A stretch of DNA of 25,766 nucleotides from Perkinsus marinus ATCC 50983 (Eukaryota; Perkinsozoa; Perkinsida; Perkinsidae): the NCBI RefSeq assembly GCF_000006405.1, contig NW_003207586.1, positions 49,407 to 75,172 of the forward strand. The letters run 5' to 3'. Under the pieces are notes generated by a model. That model ran no database searches. It saw only the letters and a list, made by a program, of their open reading frames with translations, and had not been told where the DNA came from. Positions 1 to 9,680 of this stretch are shown here, one piece after another. Both the position numbers and the translations under genes were made by a program. The stretch's first letter is position 1; every line of letters begins with the position of its first letter.

Positions 1-118
1 TGAAACTCCGGTATTTCATACTAGCTATTATCTGCCTACCTTGGTGAAAAAATAAAATAAATCAACAACACATAACCACACATCCCTCGAAAAATAAACT
101 GAGAATTTAAACAAACGC

Positions 119-306
119 TTAAAATTTCAAAGTAGTTTCCACGAATAGAAACATATTCCCATAATACCTACCCAAATGCAGTGCTTGCATATTTTTCAAC
201 AGATCCCCCCCTCCACGATGTACCATAACATCATCAACTTCCATCGGCTCCATCGTAGAGGCGGTTGATGCTGATCTGTGGTAGCTAGAGAGCATCAGCA
301 GCAACA
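119..306 (-). CDS. Possible terminal exon of an unknown gene
   Basis: An open minus-strand stretch of about 60 codons ends in a stop at the left side. A good 3' splice signal (TTTTTCAG) lies just upstream at 307-308, so this could be a last exon. The peptide has an acidic patch (MEPMEVDD) followed by HRGGGD, and I recognise no family. It lies downstream of the PRP4 kinase stop on the same strand, so it may be an independent small gene. The next 120 bp upstream include a family A repeat, which would sit in the intron. It could also be a chance ORF. Confidence 0.25.
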
Positions 307-1082
307 CTGAAAAATGCCTAAATGTGTATGTATTTGTTTTTCAAGAACAATACGAATTAACAAAATTATAGATGTTATTATTATTATTTATAAAATGATA
401 TAATAACAACAATAATAGTATCAGAGTTTCACCCTGTCGTGATATGAAAAACATATTCGAGAGCATATCACCGCGAATATCGCCTTTTTCACCAAGTTTT
501 ACGACGCCACTTCACGTAAAATCCACGTCCACCATAAATTTACATCATTAAAAAATTTCCCTATCCATTATACATTTGTTATCGAAATCAACACTTTTTA
601 TTATAAATTTTCATTCCAATTCATCATACCGTAAATCCACCAAATCACTTTAAAAACCACACTGATACAGGTTCTCAACGACAACGTTTTAACACGGGGA
701 CAACCGTCCCAATGGGAAGGAAGACCGACGATTAATACTTCCAAGTTTTATCAAATACCATCATTAGGAAAGCAAATTCCCCTTATAGTAACAACCACTT
801 CGCATAGAACCCAAAACACCATCGTTACTATACTCGATAATAATAATTAAAATTATATTCGAAAAAAATATATTCTATTATATTATATATATTATATTCG
901 ACAAATTATATTCGTTCATACCACACCTCCCTGAAAACCGCGACAATTCAGAGCTAAACTCAATCGAAATTTCCACCAAAAACATAATTTTCTCCTTCCC
1001 ACTAATACAACACAATTCCCTGTCACTTCAACTGCCAAAATATACAAATAATAATAACTCACAAATTCTACAAAATGTGGTA
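307..1082. other. AT-rich gap downstream of PRP4 kinase
   Basis: This AT-rich stretch holds low-complexity TTATTA runs, one family A repeat (422-545) and the presumed 3' UTR and terminator of the minus-strand kinase. A minus-strand open stretch at about 600-740 could be coding, but I cannot link it to splice sites convincingly. Confidence 0.4.
422..545 (+). mobile_element. Family A inverted-repeat element, copy 1
   Basis: It matches the intact copy at 20374-20507 through the left terminus (GAGTTTCACC), the GTGATATGAAAAACA block and the internal ACGACGCCACTTCACGT block. The right terminus has drifted. Confidence 0.8.
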
Positions 1083-3663
1083 TCACACCAAAACCTGCGA
1101 TGCAAGGAAAGGATGCTCCAGTGCTTCCTCAGGCGTAATCCTTTTCGCCGGCTCCAACGCCGTCATTTTTTCAATCAAATCGATCAACTCCTCCGTTTTC
1201 TCTTCCAAATGTTTCCTATTATTATCATCAGCAGCCAATTTTCGCGTCCCCTGCAGAACTTTCGCACGAATAGTATCACAACTAGGATTTGGTTCGAAAT
1301 CCTTAATCGTTTTCACAACTCCATTTTTTTGTTTCCACATAAAATCGCCCTCCTCGTTAAAATGCCCCCGACTTTTTACGAATTTACTCGAACGTATTAC
1401 CCCGGGTAAAAACTTCCCTTTCACGTCCTGGATCTGCTTTAACATATCATTATTATTTCTGCCCTGGAAAAGTATCTTACCCGTCCACAACTCGAATATT
1501 GTGCACCCGATTGCCCACATATCGATCGCATAAGAGTAATTGCGATACCCCAACATAATTTCAGGAGCGCGGTAAAATCTCGATACCAAATATTCCACAA
1601 TTTCCTCTCCTTCCTGAATTTCACACGCGCTTCCCAAATCACATATTTTCAACTGCGCGTGATTTTTCGAAATTAACACATTATCCGGTTTAATATCTGC
1701 GTGAATAATTCCGCACATTTTCATGTGTTTTAACCCCAACACCAATTGTCTACTATAAGACCATACCGCACGCGGCGCCAATCCTCGCACCCCAGGACTT
1801 GCATATTTCTTCATAGCATCTCTCAAATTACTCCACATCGCTTCAAATACCAAACACATGTGACCATGGTACCCAAACGTCCTCATCAGTCTGATAATAT
1901 GACTTCGGTCCTTCCCCTTGAGATCTTTCGCACACATATTATCAGCTTCATCGTTTAATCGTCGGAGTAATTTCACCTCTTTTTCCGCGGCTTTTGTCAT
2001 CACATCATTTTTCCTAATAATCTTAATTGCGACATCTTCCAACCTACCAAACAACAACAACAATAAATCCTCATCTACGGATCAATATGAAAATTCATAT
2101 TAAAAAAATCTATAAAATGACTAAATAAAATATAAAACACATTTTCGCGCAACAAACCGCGAATGCTGATTCATAGATTCAACGACATTATTTATTAATG
2201 AGTATTATTCAACGTTCTCCTTTTCTTCACAAGGTCATCGCATTAAACCACATGAGTGTTGGAGGACTATATGTTCGCTTTCCTCAGCTGAGCTCAAAAG
2301 TTTTCTCATTAATTGTCTTGAAGTTTATATACAAATTCGGGTAGAAGTGTACATGACTTTAATATTTCAGAATTTTCATTTTGTCACCAACATACGTAGT
2401 TTATTATATGCATTTCTCCCCAAAGAAACTACGAAACTCAATCGTCCAAAAAAACTGATATATGATTTTATTTTTACATTTTTTTACCAAAATTTCAAAA
2501 CCTCTCAATAGAAAAGTCAAAATTGCCACTTATGCGATACCTACAAATCTCAAATTTTCTTGAAAATTTTTCACCAGTTTTCTCAAATTGAATACTATTC
2601 CCAACTTACGTTTTATTGTCTTTGCACTTCAACACATTCGAAAAAACTCCTTTGCTAATCTGAGAACTTCCCGAATTCAAAACCACATATCTCCCGTCCA
2701 AAGTCTCCAAATGTGACGGTACAAAATACCTAAAAAATATCATTTTCAGTCAATCTCAACTCCTCCCCTTACCCCTCGTTATCATCCCTCTCCCCTTCAA
2801 CAGGAGTCTTCTCTCTATTTTCCTGCAATTCTCGCGCTTTCTCCAACATCACCTTTATGTGAGCTTCCGTCGCCTCCTCACCCGTGTCACTGACCATCCT
2901 ATGTGCAGTTTCCGTAACCTAAAATATCAACACTTTCATCAACACTTTCACGTGAAGTGGCGTCGTAAAACTCGATGCAAAAGGCGATATTCGCGGTGAT
3001 ATGCAGTAGTCGTGAAATATATTCTTCACATCACGCCATGATGAAACTCCAATATAACCTAATATATTAATTATACGACCAACTTGCTTACTTTTCGATG
3101 TACAACTTCCCTCAACACAGTAACCTCAGCCAACGCCTTCGCCTTGTCTTGAGCCATCTTAGCCTTCAAAGCGGCCAGACCGTCGGGTAAGGTACACTTC
3201 TTATCTTCCTTCTCAGTAGAACGGGTCGACAAATGCGACGATTTATCATCTTCCTTATCTGAAAAACTCACATTTGATGAGATATCAATCAGTTTGCTTT
3301 CCTCACTAAATTCATATTGTCACCAACACAAGTAGTTGAGTATGCGTGCATATTTACCCACTCACCCTTATTCCTCTTTTCTTCCCTTCTTGAGCTCTCA
3401 GGTTGTCTTCCCCGTCGATCGCTACGACCATCATCGTGTCGTGTACGTCTTCGTTGACTTATATGTCTATCATCATCATAATACCTCCCTCTGTGAGGAG
3501 AGTGATGCCTCCTAATCTTACGGGAAGAGGACGAATAGTAGTGCTCGCTTGGCTCTCTATAGCGTTTGCCGTAGTAGTAGTCATGCCCTGCTGAGTCCAC
3601 GAAGCGATCATCGCAACGGCGGGGACGGGAGCTTCCACGACGGTGTGTCGAGGGGGACGGCAT
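1083..3663 (-). CDS. PRPF4B: PRP4-type pre-mRNA splicing protein kinase (five exons)
   Basis: This Ser/Thr kinase of the PRP4/CMGC family phosphorylates spliceosomal proteins during tri-snRNP activation in the nucleus. Exons on the minus strand are 3663-3366, 3258-3092, 2918-2773, 2729-2610 and 2043-1083. They total 1692 nt, or 563 residues, and all phases agree. The ATG at 3663 is the first after an in-frame TGA. Residues 1-100 form an Arg/Ser/His/Tyr-rich RS-like domain, and residues 105-200 are charged and helical. The kinase domain covers about 205-560: a Gly-poor nucleotide loop ending KGVFSNV, VAIK lysine near 251, HADIKPDN near 358, DLGSA near 379 (DLG, not DFG), and the family signature YLVSRFYRAPEI. 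The tail motif DPAKRI appears as EPAKRI. Introns are 107, 173, 43 and 566 nt, and only the 43-nt one lacks a repeat element. The exon model is inferred, but the family assignment is firm. Confidence 0.93.
2254..2425 (-). mobile_element. Family B hAT-like element, copy 1 (PRP4 intron 4)
   Basis: Reading on the minus strand it has the family order: GGGGAGAAATG, a diverged GTTGGTGACAAAATG block, the TACACTTCTACCCGAATT block, CTGAGGAAAGCGAACATA, then a CCAACACTC end. It lies in the 566-nt intron 2044-2609 in the sense orientation of the host gene. Confidence 0.85.
2944..3055 (-). mobile_element. Family A element, copy 2 (forms PRP4 intron 2)
   Basis: It shows GTGAAGTGGCGTCGTAAAAC, GATATTCGCGGTGATATGCAG and a GAAACTCCA terminus. 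It occupies about two thirds of the 173-nt intron 2919-3091, whose donor is GTAAGC and acceptor ATATTTTAG. Confidence 0.85.
3284..3365 (-). mobile_element. Short family B copy 2 (forms PRP4 intron 1)
   Basis: The 107-nt intron 3259-3365 starts GTGAGTGGGTAAATATGCAC and runs into the family B core (TCAACTACTTGTGTTGG, then TGACAATATGAATTTAGTGA). The element's 5' end and the intron's 5' splice site coincide. The copy is internally deleted, and the 3' part of the intron is unique sequence ending TTTTTCAG. Confidence 0.8.
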
Positions 3664-4119
3664 TGCCACTTTCCTTAACAGAGAGTGAAATCAGAAACGA
3701 ACTAACTCACCGAAGATGAATCTTATTAATTCTACTACAATTATTACAACTATAATTGTCGTGATAGTTACTATTTCAATACAACTATAAGAGTCTTACC
3801 ACAACTATAGCCATTGGTCGTATTCATAGCCTCCTGGGAAATCCAGACTCAACCTAGTTGAATAAGAGAACGAGTGAAAGTGAAAGAAAATGGATAAATC
3901 GATAAAGGGATGAGCTCACGTACTTTCAACGGCATCAGGACAATCACATTTGAAGTATCTGCAGATACTTGAGATAAGAAACTCTTTTGGGGCTACAACT
4001 TGACCTATTTTGCATCTTACCACGTCAACCTCAAGATTCTCTACAACCCAATCATCGCATCATCTCCAAAGACATTAGAGAGACGCCAATCCTGAACAAG
4101 AAAGAAGTATTGAAGCAGT
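3664..4119. promoter_or_regulatory. Upstream region of PRP4 kinase
   Basis: This is an AT-rich spacer with runs of ACTATAA and ATTATT. By position it should hold the minus-strand promoter of the kinase. I see no defined element that I would name. Confidence 0.3.
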
Positions 4120-4122
4120 AGC

Positions 4123-4368
4123 ACGCAGCGAAGGATCGCACGAGACAACAGATCAAAAATTGAGGAAATGCAAGATTTACTAAGAACGCAAGATGACTTA
4201 GTTCCTTGCATGGTTACCACAGTTGACAATGGTCAAATCGAAACACAGTTCAAGAGCAAGACATATACAATGAAGGGTAAGGGGAACTGTAAACCATTCA
4301 TCGGAAGATACGTGGCAGAGTACTTGTTGCAGGGTAGATGTGTTATCTCGCTCGCCCATGATTTATGA
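4123..4368 (+). CDS. Possible exon of unknown function
   Basis: An open plus-strand stretch of about 80 codons has a plausible protein composition (for example LLRTQDDLVPCMVTTVDNGQ, then a basic KSKTYTMKGKG patch). An ATG at 4168 lies inside it, and the frame stays open upstream to about 4114. A GGTAAGGG within the stretch could be a donor, so the right edge is uncertain. I recognise no family. It could be a chance ORF. Confidence 0.25.
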   Translation, partial: TQRRIARDNRSKIEEMQDLLRTQDDLVPCMVTTVDNGQIETQFKSKTYTMKGKGNCKPFIGRYVAEYLLQGRCVISLAHDL

Positions 4369-5393
4369 AACGCATAGATATTCGGGCGAGCCATGATGGC
4401 TCCTCTACTAAGGCTCATCCCTGAGGGATATCAAGAACCGGCGCCTCGCTCAGTAAGACAGATTAAGTTATTTGTTGTTTGGCATGACTGGGTGTATCAT
4501 GTTCTGTGATAATTCGATTTCAATAAAGTAGCGGCTCCCAAGTGTTATAAGGTTCAGCTCCTTAGCTTCCTACTCAAGGAGTTTTCGTAGATCCTTGGGG
4601 TCTGAGTAAGAACACCTCCGAGGAATCCTAACGCTCCTTGTCTTTTAGCTCTCAGCTCCTCTAAGGATCTTACGCCCCTTATTTAAGAAAGGTTCCCTGA
4701 GTCACAGGGCCATCGTAGTGTACCGTCTGGGGAGCAACGCCTCTACTTAATGACATGTATGCAATGTTGTGAAGATGGATTCTCGATTTTTAACACTCTC
4801 TTGGTGTTCATGTTATTTATTCTATGGTTTGTATTCATCTCCCTCGCGTACTATCCCGATTCACGTCGGTTCACACCAGTATATCATACGCTCATGCATT
4901 GACAATGCATGAGCCTATGATATACATCATATCGTTGTAACGAATAGTGTATCAATAAATCATGTTCCAACTCTCAGTGGTTGACGCGAAATTAAATTTT
5001 TAGACTATATTCCAAATAAATTTGGAGCACTGTACAATGTATGAAGCGAGCAGGTCTTGATCTAGAGTCTAGATTATCGACTTTCGGACCCGCATGGAAG
5101 ATGCTTCTACCTCATTATCGCTTCGTAGAGCACAATGCGTCTCTATCAGGTGAAGGAATCCATTACCTAAACTTACGATGAAGATAGTCTTAGATCGATT
5201 AAGTACACTCAGACCTTGTAAGGCACTCACCAGCAATCATATCCAGTGTAGTGTTATCTCAATGGGCAAATCACTAACTCTCGATCACTAGACCATGTAG
5301 TGATTGGCTCCCGTGAGATGACATTAGATTATCACGGCATCGCACCGGCGGGAGATAGGACAACTCTGTAATCTGTAAGCATAGCCCTTCAAC
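4369..5393. other. Gene-poor stretch with hairpins
   Basis: No exon chain was found. It contains a long hairpin (4880-4924), CTCCTT-rich sequence near 4555-4690, and a short segment (4469-4515) resembling 21623-21670. Confidence 0.4.
4880..4924. repeat. Near-perfect hairpin, 21-nt arms
   Basis: The left arm is TATATCATACGCTCATGCATT, one base over 20 if written whole: arm 4880-4900, loop GAC, right arm 4904-4924. One mismatch in 21 pairs. It does not resemble either element family. Confidence 0.75.
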
Positions 5394-5737
5394 ATGCCTT
5401 GTCCCTTTGCCTACCTTCCTGCATGCGCAGCCGGAATATTTGGAGGAGCTGGAGTGTTGGCAGCAGTAGACCACAACTACTGGACTTACTCTGCAACCAT
5501 GAGTGTTATCGGGTATGCGTCACGATCATCGTCATCGCCAACAACTTGCCGCATCTTAGGTCCGCTCCTCTGCTGATATTAGCCTATAGGGACTTCGCCG
5601 CTGGCACGTGGAGATCCAATCGGCGTTCGGTTGCCTATCTGGCTGCAGGAAGCGTCAGCCTGGTGATGGGAGCGTATCTTCTAGTCAGGAAGCCGTGGTT
5701 GCGCACGGCGAAGATTTCGCAAAATGATACTCGATGA
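5394..5737 (+). CDS. Small three-helix membrane protein (two exons)
   Basis: Exons 5394-5512 and 5560-5737 are joined across a 47-nt intron (donor GTATGC, acceptor ATCTTAG). They give 98 residues from ATG to TGA with phase preserved. The first exon has a hydrophobic Gly/Ala segment (residues about 8-25, containing AAGIFGGAGVLAAV). The join creates a second one (about 35-50, TMSVIGGSAPLLILAY), and a third follows a basic loop (about 65-83, VAYLAAGSVSLVMGAYLLV). The C-terminus is basic and polar. Three short membrane spans suggest a mitochondrial or ER membrane protein, but I cannot name the family. That the splice restores a continuous hydrophobic segment supports the model. An extra upstream exon is possible. 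Confidence 0.55.
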
Positions 5738-6586
5738 TGATACGGGGGCGCGTTCTCGCATGACGTTTCGGTTTATTTTTATTCGCTATGTTGTCGCGTT
5801 GCTGAATACGTTGGGAAGACTCCTCAAAGCCTTTGAGTCAAAGGTGGTTTACAATGTAGACTTCACGTTGTCATAAAGATCTCCTTTACCTCCTTTTAGG
5901 TTGAGTCTGACCTCCTGTTGGCGAGTACAACAGGAATCTGCGTGTTCTATACGTGGTTGAAGCTATTTCCAGGAACCTTATTTTCTAGTTAGTGACAACA
6001 AGTTGGTCACCAACTGTTGGTGGCACCAACAACTTGGTGGTCTAAAAAAGATATAGTACTTTAGTACCCAATGGGTACTACTTATGCATCTTCATGTGGT
6101 ATTACCGTTTAACACGTTACTACTCGATGGGCGAGCGATATACTGATATACAAGATACAGTGAGCACAGCTATGGTAACGCGAAATACAGTATTTCAAAT
6201 ACTGGGTACATTTTGTCTCTCTGTCGATTAGGCTCCTCGTCAATATACCCCTCAATAGACCATATCTGAATTACATCCTAATCCAAGACGCTGATTCAAA
6301 GCGAGAAATCATTCGAGCGCTACCTCCTCGAGGTACCACAACTCATACCTGAGCTGTAGTCAGGTAACCTCTTGAGCTCCTCTCGAGGCACTCAGGAGAG
6401 TCCCTGTTAACAAAATGACAATTCGGGTTTTCAGGTTTGTGAAATACCGTAGCAAAATTACATTAAATACCATAATATAAAAGACAAATCAACCATAAGA
6501 GTCAACAGGTCTCCGTGCACTGCGCCGAACCGCACAGTGTTCAACAGAATACCAGTGGCTCTGATCATGATTGTCATGATGGGCCA
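5738..6586. other. Gene-poor stretch rich in small palindromes
   Basis: No exon chain was found. Small inverted repeats cluster here: CACCAACTGTTGGTG with flanking ACAACTTGG variants (about 5998-6043), AGTACCCAATGGGTACT (about 6062-6078) and CAGTATTTCAAATACTG (about 6188-6204). Confidence 0.4.
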
Positions 6587-7248
6587 TCATTGATGGCAAT
6601 GGTTGTGTTCACTGGCCGTGAACATTATCATTATGATGTCAAGCCAGTAGTCGCGTTCACGGGACCTAGTCGAGCGGAGCTTGATGCGCATCGACTCGTG
6701 CTCCTTCAGTTGATGAATTAAGGATCGTACATGCGAACGGCGATGACCCATGAGACACCTCAGGGCACCGTGCAGCGCCTCGGCAGCGTTGTTGGTCCTA
6801 TGTCGCATGCCCACTAGAGCTTCCCAGTATTTATATACAAATTACTGCTCCCTATTATACTTGACAAGTTTTAGAACAAGTTCTCTCCAACTATGACAAC
6901 GTTTGCGTTTGGACCTTGATTTCGACGCCTGTGAGGTCTCGACTTTTGAAGTACTGAGTACTTAGTACTCTTCTCATCAGTATCAACAGACAAACCGGCT
7001 GCCACGATGGAACTAAGCAATGAAGGATATCTATCTCTGCGAAATAGATCAGGAGGGGTCAACGCTCCATTGGCTTCCGAAAGGCAGCCATAGAAACGTC
7101 GTCTGTAGGCCTTATCATACTCGTAACCCAACACCACTCCGCGAGAGGCCATCCTGTTACCATAGACCATCACCAAGAAAGAGTTCAAGATAAAGTGATC
7201 CGCTCGCACTTGGGAACCGATCAACAATAACGCAGTTGCATATCTCAT
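6587..7248 (-). pseudogene. Possible MULE-type transposase remnant
   Basis: On the minus strand, about 6587-6840 encodes YWEALVGMRHRTNNAAEALH, followed by a segment with GHRRSHVRSLIHQLKEHE. The order W..., R-T-N-N-x-x-E-x-x-H, then H...I..L..E resembles the C-terminal part of MULE/FLYWCH-associated transposases, in which the TNN..E..H block is typical. Upstream open stretches (to 7248) are in a different frame and have no clear MULE catalytic block. A stop separates the basic segment ending LVKYNREQ from the W/TNN part. I read it as a broken or intron-split DNA transposon gene. The similarity is from memory of the motif, and terminal repeats were not found. Confidence 0.33.
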
Positions 7249-7791
7249 AAAACAAGAACGCCTTTTTAATTGATTGATATTCTGACAGTCGCGGAAAAAA
7301 CAGCACCCGTCTTCGACTGCCTTCTAGTCTAGATAATAATCATAATATCGCATTACGATTAGGAACTGCTATCGAAAAGAGACTAGCGTCAACTTCAGCT
7401 TAACTAGCTTGCCTTTTCTAAGTTGACACAGTCCTTAGTTGAGTAGTTCAGCTTGAGTGGAACAGCACTCGGATATACTGCTGATTAGTAACTGATCCAG
7501 ACCATTCCCGGAAATATCCAGCAATTATTGCTGAACAATGAATTGAATAAGCCTAATTCTATTCATTGTTCAGCAATAATTTAGCTGGTGAGCTAACTCA
7601 ATTAGTTCAAAATTTTCACGAAAGACAGTAGGATCGGCTCCATTCGGACTAGCCGGAGGCAGAGTCTGCCTGGCAGACCGATATCCCCCAGACTAGAGAT
7701 CGTAGACGGCTGCAATCTAAATTTGCTGAATCTTGATTTTTGTACGGACCCCTCTCGCATTACTCACTAGCAACTCTAGTGCATTCAGTCA
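7249..7791. other. Intergenic stretch with a large hairpin
   Basis: No exon chain was found. It holds the hairpin at 7524-7580 and a smaller one at about 7772-7797 (ACTCTAGTG / CACTAGAG). Confidence 0.4.
7524..7580. repeat. Near-perfect hairpin, 25-nt arms
   Basis: Arms 7524-7548 and 7556-7580 pair with one mismatch around a 7-nt loop. The outer arm reads ATTATTGCTGAACAATGAAT. It may be a small foldback element or an RNA stem. Confidence 0.75.
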
Positions 7792-8579
7792 CTAGAGCTT
7801 CATCGATGCTATCGTACCGACTATAATGTAAGTCATAGGTACGCGGCATAACTTACACATTACGTAACGTAATTTACGTTTGAGCTCCATTAGAAAGTCG
7901 AACGCTTCCCACGATGAAGTCCAGGACATGCCTTTTCTCCATCGGCGTAGTAGCTCGAACAGGGCCTCAGCAGGTTGGCCGAGCGCCAGTATCTCGAAAA
8001 CTTTTACCAAATCGTCGTAGCCTTCCACAGCGGTCGTGAGCACTCTAGTCGGCAACTGAGGAGAATTCTACAGTCTAGCAGTACTCCTCGTATCTTCGTT
8101 ATAGTACCATACATCAAGAATCTTGATCTTCATTGATGACCATTCCTTCACCACGTCGATCATCAGTGGGAAGAACTGGATGTCTACGTTTCTAGATGTG
8201 CACATTTCTCTGAACTGGGGTCCCAAGAGCTTATTCAGGAGACTTTCCAACCTCGCAAAGCCGCCAGCCGTGTGCGATGCAGTACCTGATCACAGAGAGG
8301 CTTGCGTGGAATAGTAATCAGCAGGTTCTTCCCATCCGAAGCCATTTCACCTGGCTGTGCCATCGGAAGATCCCCTACGAGCGAGCTTGGTACAGTCCAG
8401 CACCACGCAGATTGAATGCCCGCGAACTCCTGACGAAACGGTCCCAATAATCATGAATCGCAAAGGCGTCACTTGATTTATCCTTAGATTCCTCACTCCT
8501 GACCGGACGACCTGGCATCAGAGGTCAAAAAAGGCTGGTAGTATCGAATCCACGACGCCGGAAAAGCGAGTGAAGTCAT
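7792..8579 (-). CDS. Unknown soluble protein, four exons with tiny introns
   Basis: Minus-strand exons 8579-8497, 8471-8379, 8251-8113 and 8067-7792 keep phase throughout and give about 196 residues from ATG to TAG. Introns are 25 nt (donor GTGAGG), 127 nt (GTAGGG) and 45 nt (GTATGG ... CTGTAG). At the last junction a second acceptor (CCTCAG) 12 nt further on is also in frame. A possible fifth intron (GTAAGT ... TTATAG, 36 nt) near the end is in frame either way. Visible segments are HDYWDRFVRSSRAFNLRGAG, then a helical LESLLNKLLGPQFREM and VKVFEILALGQPAEALFELL near the C-terminus. I do not recognise the family. An alternative middle reading uses the donor at 8350. No signal peptide or membrane span is evident. 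Confidence 0.48.
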
Positions 8580-9680
8580 TGAACACTCAAACACAGTGAG
8601 CTACATGTTCGAACTAACATGCATAAAGACAGCTCTGATGGAAAATCTTCATTCTTCACTCTGCTTCTTGCCACGTAGATGCATCAAGCGATAATTTAGC
8701 CTCTCACGGCGACGCAGTATCATACCGAGGCAGGTGAGGCGGCTGACTATTCTCTCCTCGAAACTCTTCTGCAAGCTTGCGTTGGCGTTTCCTGTAAGAG
8801 GGGCAGACCTGTAGCGCTCTCGAGCGAGGATACCTGGCAGATAAAAATGGTCTGTAGAAAATCATTCGAGACTGTTTACTCTCACGCAGCCACGAGCTGG
8901 AGCTCCCGGAGCTTTCAGGTCTCTATATCCGGGAGCATCGGATGCCAATTTATGCTCCAATGTATGCCAGTGGCTAGACCATTGTGCCACGTTGTTTCCT
9001 TGTCCCCCAATTTTCGGTCCGAACACAATTGTCCCTACGTGCTAAGGTGCTGCCAAGCTAGAGCTATTAGGAGCGTATACGTAGTTCGTAATCATAGTTG
9101 TAACATAACGTATTCCGATACGTTCTACTCTATTGTACGTCGGCTCTCGTACAAGGCTATCTCTGCTCACTTGTCGTGTATTGAGTTCCATTATTAGGAG
9201 GTTACTATCCCTACACCGACTTCTCCCTATAGGAGCCTGCCTAGGCGGAAACTTGCGCGCGCGCCCATAATTCATTGCGCGCATTCTGTTTCTCTTCGAT
9301 TTCGGACTCATAATCGTCGAATTATGCCAATCGATTGGGGTCAATCGTCGATGATTAGTAAAGTGTAGGGCGATTCTCGATCTGGTGCACGTGGAGCCAA
9401 CCTGCAAACTAGTCGGAGCTCTGAGTCACTCGTACCAGCTCGAATAGGTCCCTGATAGTCTGTTTCTCTCGTAGTTCGTTTCTAAGGCGTAGGCGAGAAA
9501 TTGTGGCGAGCGAGCATTTTTTTGTGGCGGCAGAGGGAAAATTGTGGCAGAAGGGAAAGAATTAATAAGGATAAAGGAATCTGGCACAGCCATGAAAGTG
9601 CGTTGTTAGTAGCGCGCGCCCAGCTAATCGATCTCTTTCTGCGAAAGTGGAAGATACAATTCATATTTCCGGAGACCCCG
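8580..9680. other. Unassigned stretch before the long plus-strand gene
   Basis: Opposite-strand open stretches overlap at 8847-9407, and neither is convincing. An open frame continues from 9501 into the first exon called for the gene at 9681. Alternating GC runs occur at about 9256 and 9614. Confidence 0.35.

Noticed and set aside
1075-1533. 152-codon plus-strand open frame
   Set aside because: Antisense of the PRP4 kinase C-terminal exon.
8251-8350. Extra exon with ASDGKNLLITIPRKPL in the unknown gene at 7792-8579
   Set aside because: The segment looks protein-like, but no donor and acceptor pair keeps phase with the neighbouring exons.
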